64,000 nt of DNA from Alloascoidea africana (Eukaryota; Ascomycota; Alloascoideomycetes; Alloascoideales; Alloascoideaceae). The DNA is taken from assembly GCA_030581615.1 (NCBI GenBank), contig JAKTTT010000005.1, forward strand, positions 62,001 to 126,000, given 5' to 3'. Under the pieces are notes generated by a model. That model did not search any database and was not told the origin of the DNA. It saw only the letters and a list, made by a program, of their open reading frames with translations. The translations under genes and the position numbers were made by a program. Shown piece by piece: positions 1-13,915 of this stretch (the stretch's first letter is position 1; each line of letters starts with the position of its first letter).

Positions 1-407
1 TTCTTCTTGATACTACACAATAAAAGCTAGATACTATTAGTACATGTGCTTCTTTAGTAAGCAATCCCAAATTATGCTAGAGCATAACAAATAGGCTAAA
101 CAAAATGATCTCAGAGAGAAAGTGAAAAAGGTGGTAGGAGAAAAAACAAGCAAACAAAAACTATCAATGGATAAGTAACAGTCTAACCAAAAACAGACAA
201 AAAAAAATTAAAACTCTTTACCTGTAAATGTCAAATCATAAACAGAGATCAAAATCTCAGTGTGTTGAACGACAGACAACAAAACAAAAAAAATACAGTA
301 AGTACAACTGAGCGCCACTGAATAAAAAATTAATCCAACAAACGTCTCATCTCGTTTCGTCTCGTTTCGTCTCGTATTGCTTCTATTCTTGATTTGAACC
401 AAATGAA
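1..407. other. AT-rich 3' flank of the CRZ1-like gene
   Basis: No gene is visible. The stretch is A/T-rich and lies downstream of the minus-strand zinc-finger gene that ends at 408. It contains a short tandem motif at about 343-376. Confidence 0.6.
343..376. repeat. short TCTCGTTTCG tandem repeat
   Basis: About three imperfect copies of a 10-bp unit (TCTCGTTTCG) lie 30-65 bp beyond the stop codon of the CRZ1-like gene, probably in its 3' UTR. It looks like a simple microsatellite; no function is claimed. Confidence 0.6.
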
Positions 408-2660
408 CTATATATAAGTTCCCGAGACTTCGTTTTCGCTCGCATCTCCAGCATCACTATTACTGAAACTTGTGGTAGGACTATTGTTCGGATCCATCAG
501 CATTGGATACTGGCGGTATATAGATTCCGGTAGCCGATTACTATTGGACACCGAGATCATTGACATTGCATCCTGAGGACTCAGCAATCCTCCCTTTTGA
601 GATTGTCCCTGTTGTCCCTGCAATTTTTGTTCTTCTTCTCGCAACGGTCTTATGCATTCGCGGCCTGCTTCAGTTCTGAAATGCCTTCCAAGGGCATCTG
701 CACGGGCAAACCTTTTCCCACAGCCCCATGTTATACCACTGTTTAAAATGCCAAAACACTGATATTTCTTCTTTCCTGAATGTAAATCTTCATGCCGCTT
801 GCAATCATGCTGCCGTGCAAACGCTTTCCCACAAACGCTACACACAAACGGACGCTCATCTGTGTGCGTTCGTAAATGCGACCGTAAGTTGTAAGCCCGC
901 GTAAACTTTTTATCGCACAGATGACACCCATATATTGAAGGATGCTTTTGGGTTCGTTTACTAGGCCCGCTAGGCGATGCCAACTCAAGCATGTAGTTTC
1001 GATCCATTGATTTGCTCCGGGACAAATTTTGCTCGTCCTTGGTGTTTGTGGAACTAAGGCGCGCAGAACCGCTCCGTTTTCGAGTCCTCGTGACCCCCGA
1101 TACTTCCGGGGGCAGAAGCGTATTGCTTTGATGGGCATCGGGACTGTTGTTCATGCCTATCGGGCTATCTGATATCGAACTTGTGCCGCCAGGAGAAAGT
1201 AGGGATGAAGTCGGCGATGGCAAAAAGGGACTCCCCGTTTTGCTTCCAGAAGAGCTGCCTATAGGGCTATTCCCCCGTGAATGGGAGCTTCTAGGAGATC
1301 TATTAAAGAGCGATGTTCCAAGCTCCCGTCCCCTTGATCTAGACCGTGAATGTGAACTTGAATGTGACTGAGATCTTGAACGAGGAGACCTTCTTGACCC
1401 ATACAAGGGCGAATTTGATGGGGAAACTGAACGAGCACTTCCTACTGATGAGTGCGGCGAATTTCCGTCAGAAATATCTTCAAACTCCAATGGTCCACTC
1501 CAAGTCACTACAGGAGAGTTCTTCCCGCTTCGGATCACTACATCTTGTTCAGCCAAGTTCTCATGCTTGTTATTTTCTAGCAGAATGGTTGGGATGGGTG
1601 GAGGCTGGCCAGAAGGCGTTTGCTGGAGATTTAGTTGATCGTACTGCTGTTGTTGTGTGCCAGACATATAGGGCTGTATTGCCTCCCCCGTTTGCGACTC
1701 ATATTGGGCACTTGTAATTATTGAGCTCTCAACCCTATCGAAAAGCGGTTTAAAGTCTTCGAAAGTAGAACCAGGAGCCGTGACTGTTGTATCAATGCTC
1801 AGTTGTGGGATTGAAGGATTTGCTTCTTGAAGGGATGTTGTAAGCATCGAGCCCAGGTTAAAGTCTCCATTGAACTGGTCTAAGGAGGAGCCTCCAAGAT
1901 ATGCGCTATCCATATTGGGACTTGCCGACGATCCTTGTGTTATTTGAGGGAGCAGAGAAGGTGAATTTGCTCCTGAGTTAAAGGGCGAAGCTGAGATCAC
2001 GGAACTGGCATCAGAATGCTGGGACATGGAATGCTTTCTGCTACCTAATGCATTTGGTACAAGTAGATTTTCTCCGGTGGTGCCCATTATCATCATTGAG
2101 TTAGGGCTTGTAGAAGATCCAAATTGTTGTTGATGAGTGTTGGAGCCTGGAAATGCTTCCAAATTTTGCGATTCTGTAGAATATTCATTGACAGGCAATA
2201 GATAATCTTCCGGAGGGTATCTCCACGTTTCCGAGGACTGAATGTTGAAGGACGGAACACCCGGAATGTCTGATGGATCTGGGAGGGCAAAAGGATCCAC
2301 GAAAGGCTCTTCCCTGTGCGCTTGATTCTGAATAAACTTGTGCGATGAATTATGGTGTGGATCCCTCAGAATGTCATTTATTTGAGTGGAGGGAGATTGC
2401 GACTGCGACTGATACTGTAACTGGGCATCAGGGGCATCAGGGGTCTGTTGTTGGGAAAAGTCCATGAAGGAGAAGACATCTTGATCCGAGGCATTCATCG
2501 GTGAGTCGTGTAACGAGGAGTTATCGCTATTAACTAGGCGTTGTTTCTGGTTCTTGTGGTTCAGAAAACCATGGTTGGGAGAATTGTGAAAAAAAGCACG
2601 GTCGCTCATATATCGTGAAGAGGAAAGCTGGAACGGAATGAAAACAGGATGCCGAGACAA
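408..2660 (-). CDS. CRZ1: Crz1-like C2H2 zinc-finger transcription factor
   Basis: The 750-residue protein has a long Ser/Gln/Asn-rich N-terminal region and zinc fingers near the C-terminus. Two classical C2H2 fingers lie at about residues 577-627 ([10 protein letters not shown] and [10 protein letters not shown]), followed by a third atypical finger ([22 protein letters not shown], residues about 633-665). This finger arrangement is the signature of Crz1, the calcineurin-activated factor that enters the nucleus on calcium stress. A Ser/Arg-rich stretch at about 430-480 and many SP sites suit regulation by phosphorylation. PQLSID (about residue 288) could be a degenerate PxIxIT calcineurin-docking site, but this is only a guess. 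Met18 is an alternative start. The gene runs in the same direction as PSD2, with about 530 bp of promoter between them. Confidence 0.88.
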   Translation of the reverse strand: MSRHPVFIPFQLSSSRYMSDRAFFHNSPNHGFLNHKNQKQRLVNSDNSSLHDSPMNASDQDVFSFMDFSQQQTPDAPDAQLQYQSQSQSPSTQINDILRDPHHNSSHKFIQNQAHREEPFVDPFALPDPSDIPGVPSFNIQSSETWRYPPEDYLLPVNEYSTESQNLEAFPGSNTHQQQFGSSTSPNSMMIMGTTGENLLVPNALGSRKHSMSQHSDASSVISASPFNSGANSPSLLPQITQGSSASPNMDSAYLGGSSLDQFNGDFNLGSMLTTSLQEANPSIPQLSIDTTVTAPGSTFEDFKPLFDRVESSIITSAQYESQTGEAIQPYMSGTQQQQYDQLNLQQTPSGQPPPIPTILLENNKHENLAEQDVVIRSGKNSPVVTWSGPLEFEDISDGNSPHSSVGSARSVSPSNSPLYGSRRSPRSRSQSHSSSHSRSRSRGRELGTSLFNRSPRSSHSRGNSPIGSSSGSKTGSPFLPSPTSSLLSPGGTSSISDSPIGMNNSPDAHQSNTLLPPEVSGVTRTRKRSGSARLSSTNTKDEQNLSRSKSMDRNYMLELASPSGPSKRTQKHPSIYGCHLCDKKFTRAYNLRSHLRTHTDERPFVCSVCGKAFARQHDCKRHEDLHSGKKKYQCFGILNSGITWGCGKRFARADALGRHFRTEAGRECIRPLREEEQKLQGQQGQSQKGGLLSPQDAMSMISVSNSNRLPESIYRQYPMLMDPNNSPTTSFSNSDAGDASENEVSGTYI

Positions 2661-3190
2661 TAAGGGCCGAAAAGAAAAAAAAATTCAGTGATTTTGGGGG
2701 TTGCCTGGAAAATTTATAAAAACTTGGACCGAGTGTGTGTTGTCTCTTATAAACTTATAGTTTATCCTGGAGATGCTTCCTGTATAGCCTTGTGTAGTAA
2801 ATCAGGCACCTCACGAATGATCTCGAAGCACTTGGGGGCAGACTATGATACGAGTAGGACCGGTAGCGCGTCTTGTCTAGGGTTTGGGAGCTGGGGCCTT
2901 AGACAATTGGCAATGAGAACAAGCGCACAGAATTCTCTCGGATAATACAGAGTGGGATGGTACAGTGAATCGGAACTGTTCTTGTGCTTGCGAGAAAATG
3001 GTGGCGGTTTGGATCCCCTGCGGGCCGGGTAACGCGTGCACGCACCCCGGCGAGGGGCCCGCGCAGCAGCACAGCCCCGGTGCGGATGTTGTGCATGTTA
3101 CGAAAGTTGTCGATGTTACGGGTGGAAATCAGATGGGTTCTACTCAAAGCTATCATCTCGTCATATGCATGCTTCTAATGCTGAATATGC
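2661..3190. other. intergenic region upstream of CRZ1-like gene
   Basis: This 530-bp gap holds the CRZ1 promoter and the PSD2 3' end. A patch at about 3005-3085 is very GC-rich compared with its surroundings. No coding sequence is supported; the short open frames on both strands look like by-products of that base composition. Confidence 0.55.
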
Positions 3191-6100
3191 TTAGCGTCTA
3201 CGCTTAGCGTCCGAAACGGACTTTTCATCATCGCTCTCGTTCTCGTCGTCCTCTTCCTCGTCGTCGCTGTCTCTCTGTAGCTTCAGCTTCTCCAAGCTGA
3301 GCCCCTCGAACTTCATGTCCTGGGCCTCCCACGAATACTTGATCGCATCCCGGCCGCTGGTGACCTCAAACTCGTTCTCCTTGTCGTCTCCCATAAGCGG
3401 ATAATCGCCATAGTTGTCCTCTCCTGTAGAATTCTGGTAGGCGTCTCCGCCTGTAATGGTTCTCATTATGCGCAACTTTTGTTCCTCTGTAATCTCGTCA
3501 ACCTCCGTTATCGACGAGTGTCTATCAAACTCGGCAACAGACTCATGATGTCCAACAGACATTCCACATCTAATTAACGTCTCCAAAGCATCGTTCGAGT
3601 TCGCAGTCAAGTCCTGGTCAAATTTGAACCCGGATTCTTTCTCAAACAGTACCAGCAACGTAGACCCCCCAAACTTGAAATAGCCCAACTCCTGTCCTTT
3701 TTCAACAATGTCTCCTTCGTTCACGGTGATCACTGTGCTACCAACCATCATTGCCCCGACGCAAACAACAATCACACACCCAAATTTCTCAGTATGAATG
3801 GGGACCAAAACCCTAACGTTCTCTCCGTACACATCGATTTCTGACCGGATAGCCATGGGGTTCACTGTATAGTACTCCCCTTCAATATGTGTCATTTTCC
3901 CAATCTTTCCCGTCACAGGCATGTGGAATCTATGGTAATCCTGAGGTGCAAGCCTAAATATACCCAAAGGCCCATCGATGAACTTCTTGATGGGGATACC
4001 AGAGTTAGCGCCGAAGAGTCTGTCTAAAGTGAAACCACGTCCCTTGATCCAAATCTCCGTGGCCTTCGTCACACTGTTAAATACTGAACTCCTACAATCC
4101 GCTGGCGAAGTGACGATATAATCGTTTCCTGGATCATCACATGGTCTTGCACCGGGTTTCAATTTTCTATAGAAAAACTCGTTGAAGGTGTTGTACTTGT
4201 CAAGCGACGTGTACAACGTTTCGCTGAGATCAAGCTTATGAAATTTGACAAACGACTTGATATCATTTTTCGATTGTGGAGAATCATATTTCCTTCCCTG
4301 TTTAATCGAAAGGTTCTTCAAAAGCTTTCGGATTCTCTTGGATTCAACACCTTTGCCCTGGTCAATCCCCTTGTAGAGCAAACGAATGCCAAGTCGCACA
4401 TAAACGCTCATTTTCTCCTCCAAAATAATGCCAGTGTTTCTATCCTGGACCAAAATGTTTGCAGAGTTTTCGCCTAAGCCATATTTCCCATAACTAAGTT
4501 TTATCAACACTTTAGAATACCATCTTTTACCAGCCTGTGTGGACGTCACATAGGTATTGAGACAAAGCCGGTTAACTGTCGCCCAATCTTTGCTTGCACA
4601 AACGGCAATGTGCGTTATAATATCTATATCTATTTTGCTTTTCATTCGACGCTTTCCGCAAATTGGACATGCTTCAATCCTCATAATATGATCAATTCCA
4701 CCTACAGGTGATGGTGTTTGAGGGATATCTGGACCGTCAACGCTAACTGTGACAATGGATGGCCGTTGCTCAGTACTGGACAAAACCTCTTCGCAATCTG
4801 GAGTACTTTTCACGGTGGGAGTGGGAGTCGGAGTTAGACCCAACTGATAATTGTTCTTTTCAAACAATCTCTGTTTTTCCGCTAGTTTTTCAACTTCGTC
4901 TTCTAGGAAAATAACCGCCTCATCAATGGTGAGATCATCTGTATATGCATTCTTGTTAAATTGTGCAAACCGACTTGCAATGTATTCTTCTGAAAGAGTT
5001 GAGCCCATAGCCTCAAGCATAGAGGTCAGCTCAACAAAACTGATAGTATAGGTATCATCGGCATCATAATATAACAGAAGATGCCTGAAAAACTGTTGTC
5101 TGAGGGTTCGATAGGGAACAAACATTGTACGGATGGTTATTTTGGGATGATACTTCTCCCCCCATTTATCATAGTTATGGAGTTTTAAATCAAGAACCCG
5201 AGTTTCAAAGCCATCTTCAGTCATTTTACCGGCCAAATTGACAGAGGAGCCCGAGGTGCTAGAAGATACTCCAGGATGAGCAAGCGCGTTGCGAGTGGGA
5301 TTGTTTCCATTCTTTTTCTTTTCAACTGACAAATATGGAAGGTTGAATACAGAAGAAGAATCACTGGAAGATGCTGGTGCTGAATCAACAATACTTTTCA
5401 CGGATATGCTAGTTTCGGCAACGTAATCATTTGTTGAAATCTTATCCTTATCCATCACAGTAATAAATAGAGTATAATTTTTCTCCTTCTCAGAAAGGTT
5501 AAACACCATTCTCTCGTTATAGACCGGATTTAAGGTATGCCGTTTCCAGGATGACCGATAGGTACGTTTCCCAATTGATACAATAACAAACGGATCCATG
5601 TCAAATCCTGTTCTGGTTGCATTTCTCTCGGGAGGTAGGTCGACAATCTTGACAATCTCGAAAAACGTAACACCCATAATCGGACTGGCCGGGATGAAAT
5701 GGTAATGTTTTTTGTTCTTTCTCTTCTTTGACAAAGGCTTGGGACAGGAAGTTGCATCCTTCTTGTGTCTCCTGAACCGTCGCTTCTTCACTTTCCCTTC
5801 TTCCGCATGCGGAACATCAGATTGCGGTTCTTGATCAACGCCGCTTTCAAAAGCAGATTGGTCTGTTGTCAACTCAGATCCCTCATGGTAGCTAGCTTCA
5901 CTAAAATCTTCAACCAAGCTCTGAGATGAGCCAAAAGCGGCCAATTCTACATCCGAATTGATGTAATCATCGCCATAAAACAAATCTTCACTGTCGGAAT
6001 AAAACCCTTGCTCATTGGGTTGTGTGTATGACGCAAAGTATTTTTCCAGCTGATGACTATTCGCACCAGAATCCGAGCTGCCAATAGACCTATAATACGG

Positions 6101-6970
6101 AATATTCAACTTGGACCTTGCTCTAGCTCTTTCGCACCACGCATTCCATATGCCCTTGATAGCATCCTGATTATTTTGTAGTTTATTGTTGTTGTTGGGT
6201 AAAGAAAGAGAAAAATTTAGTTCAAGTTCGCCGGTTACGTATTTTTTGTTTCGTCTAGAAGAGTAAAGTTTGAACCAACGTGGCTAATATAGCAGCAATG
6301 TTAGATCCTGAAAGAATATCCAGTGCCTGGAAACTAAGCTCATACATCTTTCAACTCTGTGGAGGTGGTATCAAACAGAGTCAGTCTGACCTCGCCGAGA
6401 TAGTCCTATAGCAAATAGCACATGGTCAGAATAATTATTCCCCATTGGAAAATTGAACAAAGAAAAAACAAACGAAAATTAGGGTTGCTGTTTCTCACCT
6501 TTCCATAGCGGTCTTTATCCCAAACCACTATTTTAACCTTTGGGTCTTCTCCTAGCTCTGAGAGAGGTATGCTAAGACTTTCATTCCATACGGGGCTCAA
6601 TGTTTTCTTCACGACGGAGCTTCTGAAACGGGATCTTCCCATTGCCACTTCCACGAACTGGCCTATAGTCAGTATACAAGCGCTCAACAGACAGAGATTC
6701 TTGAAGTTGTAACATGGCCAGTGCTGGAGGAATTGGCTGCTCTACTTACCGGATCACTGGTAATGCCTCTATCCATTGCCGCCAAACCCGTAGCCTATAT
6801 AATATTCGGTTAGTCATTGCTCCAGAGTGTTGAGAGTTTTCGGCACAGAAAGATGACTGCCGTACCTGAAGAATATCGACCGCTAGGACCAGGTCCTCGT
6901 CATCTTCCGGCGCAAGTCTTGCTTTTGAGATTTGAGCTGTTCTGGATTTTCGGTTTCGAAAAAGGCCCAT
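3191..6970 (-). CDS. PSD2: Psd2-type phosphatidylserine decarboxylase (5 exons)
   Basis: This enzyme converts phosphatidylserine to phosphatidylethanolamine in the Golgi/endosome system. My exon model is 6970-6866, 6794-6750, 6657-6499, 6405-6346 and 6283-3191; all joins keep frame and give 1153 residues (S. cerevisiae Psd2 has 1138). An N-terminal C2 domain is spread over exons 1-5 (DILQATGLAAMD, KTLSPVWNE, WDKDRYGK, DYLGEVRL, WFKLYSSRR, VTGELEL). A second C2 lies at about 325-430 (TLNPVYNE). An EF-hand-like segment is near 525 (YYDADDTYTISFVEL). The catalytic domain has DYHRFHMPVTG and the self-cleaving GGST at about 995-998, whose Ser becomes the pyruvoyl group. The tail is acidic and ends KRRR. 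Introns are 71, 92, 93 and 62 bp. The start at MGLFRNRK was chosen because the open frame further upstream resembles nothing in the family. Confidence 0.92.
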
Positions 6971-7850
6971 CGTCGAACTTGAAAAAGAGTATGGAAGATA
7001 GTTGCCGTCCAGGGGAGGAAATCCCTGAAAGAAAAGAGTAAAATATAAGAGGCAGAAATAGTTCACGTAATATAAAACTGCTTAACCAGACGCTCTTCTT
7101 TTGACCTGAATAATCGCAGAGAAAAGGCTGTGCACACAAGTAAGAATGTGCCTAAGACTGACAAATCATGTGACTGCTGAGGCAGGGTTGGGAAGCAGAG
7201 GCCCGTGTCTGAAACTCTACGCGTGGAGACCAGGAGACGAGGACCAGGAGAGTCGGTCTCTGGGCGACTACTGTGGCTGTGGCTGTGGCTATGGCTGTGG
7301 CCGAGGCTATTGCTGAGGCCGTGGTGGAGGCGATGGTCCTGGTCCTGGATTGTGATGGCGGTCTGGCCATGGATCGCGAATGAGACATTAGTCAGGGCGA
7401 TATGGCCGCTCAGAGCGCGGTCCAACACAGCCGTCGCAAAAGTCAAAATGGCGAGTCTGGAGAGCTCTGAAAGCATTCAGAGCACAGTAGATCTGCCACA
7501 GGAGAGATCTGGCCGATCGATGCTTAGAATTCAACGGATTTGTGAATCCGGCGTAGTCGGGCGAGCACTTTTGGGGGAATCGGACACAAGCTTTGGCGCA
7601 CGTAGGTACCCGCAATCGCCCCAATCCACCGAATTCACTCTGTTCCAATCGTCCAATTCCACTGGAATCGCTTTAATCGTCCCCAGCTTCCTGGAGAAAC
7701 AGCAGTAGCATCCTCTTGTTAGGTTTTCACCTGGTGTGTATGAGTCGATATGATATTTGGCGTGTGGGCGTTCTGTGGTGAGCTTTATAATGGTCCCTTG
7801 ATACTGGAACTTTTCTTCTCTATCAAATCTGAACAATTACACTGGAAAGC
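6971..7850. promoter_or_regulatory. divergent promoter region between PSD2 and SLH1
   Basis: About 880 bp separate the two divergent start codons. The region includes a GGCTGT-type hexamer run at about 7270-7310. Open frames of up to 167 codons exist on both strands, but none resembles a known protein and they overlap one another, so I do not call them genes. A 101-codon minus-strand frame (7531-7836) begins only 15 bp from the SLH1 start and is the least unlikely of them. Confidence 0.5.
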
Positions 7851-10800
7851 ATGCCGTCCGACCTAGATGCCTTTTTACTACAGGCAAAGCTGATGACTGA
7901 GGCCGTGGTTCCTCTAGACCTGCCAATCAAACTTCCAGAAACTGATATCGACCATGATATGGATCCGTCGTTAAACTTGGACTCAATTTTAAGCTGGTTC
8001 TCAGAGCCAGAATCACAATCGGAAGATTCAGATGATAGTTCAAGTAATGGCGCAGCTGAGACGCCTTTGCTCTCTAGTGAAGGGCCCGATGATTTAAATC
8101 AATTACTACTGGACAGCTCTAAGCGGATAGCTCAGAAACAGGGTGGCTTAACTCCTCAAGATGTACTCAAAACGATCCAGGCAATAGTTTCAACAGATGT
8201 ACCTTCTGATGAAATACAATCAGACCTATTCGATGCCTTTGGGTTTGACGAGTTTGATCTAATCTCGCAAGTGATACAGAATAGACTTAAAGTCAAAACC
8301 CTTTTAGAGAATGCAAATAGCCAACTCAATCACAGTACTTCTGCAATGGTGGAGGAAGAGAAACGGCTAAAGTACATGTCCAAGGAGGATCTAAATAGAA
8401 TGGTAGCTGAGAATAGGAAAGCAGCCAAAAATGCTCCACTCCATCCAGCAGTAGTGGATGTGGAAAGCCAGTATCCCCATGTTTATCGCTCATACAACGC
8501 TGGGGGCATTTTGTCTTCCATGGGTACGAAATATGCGTTACCAGTAGGCACAGAACGAAAACAGGAAGAGGTAAGGAAACATAAAAAGATGGGTACTTTT
8601 TACCACTACCTGTGTATTGACATTTCCAATTTTAGTATTATGAGGAAGTTATAATTCCATACCCTGAGAAGAAACCAATGATGTTCAAAGAGAGACTGAT
8701 TCCAATTAGCGAATTACGAGGCATTTATCAAGGTACATTCAACGGTTACAAAACTCTCAATCGAATGCAATCTTTGGTGTATCCAGTTGCTCACGATACA
8801 AACGAAAATATGCTGATTTGTGCACCAACTGGAGCTGGTAAAACTGACGTTGCAATGCTAACAGTCTTGCACACAATTGAGCAATACATGACAATGACCA
8901 CTTTAGATGATGGTAATGTTCAGTATGACATCAACTACTCGGACTTTAAAATCGTATATGTGGCACCACTAAAGGCCCTAGCAGCAGAAATAGTTGAAAA
9001 AATGGGAAAACGATTGGCTTGGTTAGGCATATCGGTTCGGGAATTAACTGGAGATATGCAATTAACGAAAGCCGAAATTATGACTACACAAATGATTGTG
9101 ACCACTCCTGAAAAATGGGATGTTGTTACGAGAAAGGCAAATGGTGACAATGAGTTGACCCAAAAAGTGAAATTGCTAATCATCGATGAGGTTCACCTTC
9201 TCCATGAAGATAGAGGATCGGTCATAGAGACCTTGGTTTCCCGTACCCTCCGACAGGTTGAAAGTTCTCAATCCTTGATTCGAGTTCTCGGACTTTCAGC
9301 AACACTGCCCAACTTTGTGGATGTTTCCGACTTTTTAGGTGTGAATAGAATGGTTGGAATGTTTTATTTTGATCAATCTTTTAGACCAGTGCCCTTAAAG
9401 CAACATCTAATTGGTGTTAAGGGAAAAGCAGGGAGCAAACAGGCTCAAGAAAATATCGATCGCATTGCTTATGATAAACTTGCCGAGAACTTGAAGAATG
9501 ATAAACAAGTCATGGTGTTTGTGCATAGTCGAAAAGATACAGTGAAAACCGCAAGAACTTTTATGCGCTTTGCACAGGAGTATCATGAAAGAGACCTATT
9601 TGATTGTCAAAATGCTTCTGCCTATCCTAGATACAGCAGAGAAATAGCGGGAAAGAACAGAAACAAAGATATGAGAGATCTGTTCCAGATGGGTCTTGGG
9701 ATTCATCACGCTGGAATGCTTCGATCAGACAGAAACTTGACAGAAAAGATGTTTTTATCAGGAGCGATCAAAGTTTTGTGTTGTACGGCGACTTTGGCAT
9801 GGGGTGTAAATCTTCCAGCTGCTGTGGTTATTGTAAAAGGAACCCAGGTGTACGACGCAAAGCAAGGTGGTTTTGTCGACCTTGGAATTTCAGATGTTAT
9901 CCAAATCTTTGGTAGAGCCGGAAGACCTCAATTCGAAAGCTTTGGTACCGGAATTTTGTGTACCAGTAATGATAGACTATCTCACTACATTTCGCTAATC
10001 ACACAACAGCATGCAATCGAGTCGAAGTTTTCAGCAAAGATTGTTGACAATCTGAATGCAGAAATATCGTTAGGAACGGTCACGAATGTAGAAGAAGGAA
10101 TTCAATGGTTGGGCTACACATATATGTATGTCCGAATGCGAATGAATCCATTTGCGTATGGAATTGATCGAAATGAACTGGAAGAGGACCCCTCTCTTGG
10201 CCAACGAAGACGAAACATGATAGTTGCAGCAGCAAGGAGACTTCATGTTTTACAGATGATAATTTTCGATGAGCGATCGGGCTCTTTTGTGTCCAAGGAT
10301 AATGGACGCATTGCCTCGGACTTTTATTTACTAAACAACAGTGTGGAGATTTTCAATTCTATGATGAATCCAAGCGCTACTGAAGCGGATGTTTTATCAA
10401 TGGTAAGCATGAGCGGTGAATTTGACAACATCAAGGCAAGAGATGAAGAAACCAAAGAACTTGAAATGTTATTAGAAGAGGCAGCGCTTTGCCAAGTTGC
10501 CGGTGCTGCAGATACAGCCCAAGGGAAAACAAACATTCTTCTCCAGGCATACATTTCAAAGGCTAGTGTCAATGATTCTGCTCTGGTCTCTGATCTCAAC
10601 TATGTTGCCCAGAATGCAGTGAGAATTTGCCGTGCGCTATTTTTGATTGCAATGAATCGAAAGTGGGGCATCCTCAGTAAACTGCTATTAGCGCTTTGCA
10701 AGTCTATAGATAGACAACTCTGGTGGGAGTTCCAACATCCTTTGAGGCAATTTTCTGGCATCCCTGAAAATATCTATAGGATCCTGGAGTCAAAGGAAAC

Positions 10801-13759
10801 ATCAATGGAAACACTCCGTGATATGGAGGTTGGCGAACTTGGACAGCTGGTCCATAATAACAAGATGGGGAAAGTGTTGGCAAGGAGCATCGATAGACTC
10901 CCCTGGCTGCTGATTGATGCTCAAGTATTTCCGATAACGAGAAACGTGTTGCGCGTACATGTTGAGCTTGAACCCGATTTTGTTTGGGATGATAGATATC
11001 ACGGAAACGCCCAATTCTTTTGGGTATGGGTTGAAGATTCCGAAAATTCTGAAATTCTTCATGTTGAAAAGTTCATTTTAGGGAAAAGGCAGTTAAAGAA
11101 TGATCACGTTCTGGACTTTATGATTCCTTTAAGAGATCCTCTTCCAGCACAGATCATCATTAGAGCGATTTCTGATGTATGGATAGGTTCGGAGTCTGTA
11201 CATGCTGTATCATTTCAACATTTGATCAGACCAAATAATGAAGTGATTCAGACAAAACTGCTTCGGCTGCAACCGCTACCAATAACTGCTCTTCACAATC
11301 CTGTTGTAGAAGAAATTTACCGACCCAAGTTTCGCTACTTTAACCCTATGCAAACAATGGCGTTTTTTACTCTCTACAACACAAATGGCAACGTGTTTGT
11401 TGGATCGCCTACTGGCTCAGGGAAAACTTTGGTCGCAGAACTGGCAATATGGCGAGCATACAATGAAATTCCCAATTCCAAAGTAGTCTATATTGCTCCC
11501 ATGAAGGCGCTTGTAAGAGAACGAGTTGATGACTGGAAGACTAGAATAATGAAACCAGTGGGGAAGACGTTGGTGGAGTTGACAGGTGATTCAACTCCAG
11601 ACGCAAGGGAGGTAAGAAATGCAGACCTTATCATTACAACACCTGAGAAGTTTGATGGCATATCTCGTAATTGGAAGACTAGGAAATTTGTGCAAGAGGT
11701 TTCACTAGTAATAATGGACGAAATTCATTTACTTGCAAGTGACCGTGGTCCCATTTTGGAAATGATTGTTAGCCGCATGAACTATATGAGCTCTCAGACA
11801 AAACACCCTGTGAGATTATTGGGTCTATCCACTGCGGTTTCAAACGCTGGAGACATGGCAGGATGGTTAGGAGTCAAGGAAGGTCTATTCAACTTTCCTC
11901 AATCTGTAAGACCTGTTCCACTTCAAATGTATATTGATGGATTTCCAGATAACCTGGCTTTTTGTCCATTAATGAAAACAATGAACAAGCCAGCATTCAT
12001 GGCTATAAAATCGCATTCGCCTACTAAACCTGTTTTGATTTTTGTTGCCTCTAGAAGGCAGACAAGGTTAACAGCAGTCGACTTGATCAATCTGTGTAGC
12101 ATGGAAGACAATCCACGACGCTTTTTAAAAATGGAAGACGATCAATTGCACTCGGTTTTGAAGAAGGTCAAGGACGAAACCTTAAAACTGGCTTTACAAT
12201 TTGGAATCGGTCTTCATCACGCTGGTCTCGTCGATTCAGATAGGAGGATAAGCCATGAGCTTTTCGCCTCCAACAAAATCCAGATTTTGGTTGCCACCAG
12301 TACACTAGCATGGGGTGTGAACTTACCTGCGTATTTGGTTATAATCAAGGGTACTCAGTTTTTTGATGCAAAAACCGAGTCTTATAAGGATATGGATTTG
12401 ACTGATATTTTGCAGATGATGGGAAGAGCAGGCAGACCTGCGTTTGATACTAGTGGTGTAGCAATTGTCTATACCAAGGAATCCAAAAAGACTTTTTACA
12501 AGCATTTTCTGAATACTGGATTTCCTGTTGAGTCTTCATTGCACAAAGTCATGGCAGATCATTTGGGTGCTGAGGTTTCCGCTGGTACAATTAAGAGTAA
12601 ACAGGATGCAATAGACTTTCTTACCTGGACCTTCCTTTTCAGAAGAGTTCACAACAATCCCACGTACTATGGCATCCAGGACTCGACACCGGAGGCGAAA
12701 AACAAGTATTTGTCATTGTTGATTGAAACGGCTATCGAAGAGTTAAAACTGTCAAGTTGTGTGGACTTTCTGGGTGAATCAGTTATTGCACCCACAGCAT
12801 TTTTGAAGATTTCAAGTTATTACTACCTCTCCCATAAAACTATTCGAAACCTTTTGAACAAACTGCGCCGAAATGCCAGTTTTAAAGAGTGTTTGATGTG
12901 GCTCTGCGAAGCCTCAGAGTACGACGAGCTTCCTGTACGTCACAACGAAGACCTTATCAACATTGAAATGTCACAGGAGATGAGGTACAAGGGAGAGGAG
13001 CTTGGTGTTGTCATGTGGGATCCTCATGTCAAGTCTTTTCTACTATTACAGGCATTCATGAGCCGTGTTGAACTTCCGATTGCTGACTATGTTCAGGACA
13101 CAATTTCAGTTCTTGATCAAAGCTTGCGTATTTTACAAGCTTCTATTGACGTTACAGCCGAGCTTGGTTATCTGTCTACTGTTCTAACATTCATCAAGGT
13201 TATGCAATGTATAAAACAGGCCTATTGGTTTGATGATGATCCTGTGTCAGCACTACCTGGACTTCAGTTGAAGCCAGTACCGGAGGATGACACGGTAGAG
13301 TTGACAACTATTGAAACTCTCGGGTCAATGACTATTTCGAAACTTGAACAATTTGCACGAAATGCAGGAATCCAGAATCGATCAATGAAGGAGTTCATCA
13401 ATGTTTCCAGCAAATTACCAACAAGCAGATTGGTAGTCTCCAAAAAGGAATCCAAAGATGTAACACAGGTTCATGTAACACTGACACACAATAATCCAGG
13501 GTCTTTAAGTAAGGACTTTAAGGTTCATTGTCCCAAATTTCCCAAGGTGCAGAAAGAATCTTGGTTTGTTATTTTGTGTGATGAAGCAACAGATGAGATT
13601 CTAGTCTTAAAACGATCTCCTCCTCCAAAGTTCAATAACAATCACAAGGCAGTGACGGAGACTGTTCTGAACCTTCCAAATGAGTTGAAAGACAGAAAAC
13701 TGACTCTGAAGGTTGTTTGCGACGCAATGGATATAGAATATGACTTGGTTGTTAACTAA
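7851..13759 (+). CDS. SLH1: Slh1/ASCC3-type tandem-cassette Ski2-like RNA helicase (2 exons)
   Basis: Slh1 is the ATPase of the ribosome quality control trigger (RQT) complex, which splits collided ribosomes. Exons are 7851-8570 and 8636-13759. The 65-bp intron has donor GTAAGG and acceptor TTTTAG, and joining keeps frame to give 1947 residues (S. cerevisiae Slh1 has 1967). There are two helicase cassettes, each followed by a Sec63-like module. Cassette 1 has CAPTGAGKT (about residue 302) and DEVH (about 424). Cassette 2 has GSPTGSGKT (about 1164) and a DEIH box (about 1267). FDQSFRPVPL and the short N-terminal region favour Slh1 over the spliceosomal Brr2. The codon for Leu in MLICAPTGAGKT is CTG, evidence that CUG is read as Leu here. 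Confidence 0.93.
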
Positions 13760-13915
13760 GAAATTTTTATAATACACACCAACTGCATTGTATTTATTCG
13801 TATCCTTTTTTTCATTAATTTGGTCTTCTCAAACTCCTCGTATAATACAAACTGCCTTCTATGCTATACAGTGAGATAGTGGTTCGCCTTACAATAGAGT
13901 GCTACTCTTTCGTGC

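Noticed and set aside
1147-1717. plus-strand frames opposite the CRZ1-like gene
   Set aside because: They are antisense shadows of a well-supported zinc-finger protein.
7205-7836. open frames of 86-167 codons in the PSD2-SLH1 promoter
   Set aside because: They overlap on opposite strands, contain simple GGCTGT repeats and resemble no protein.
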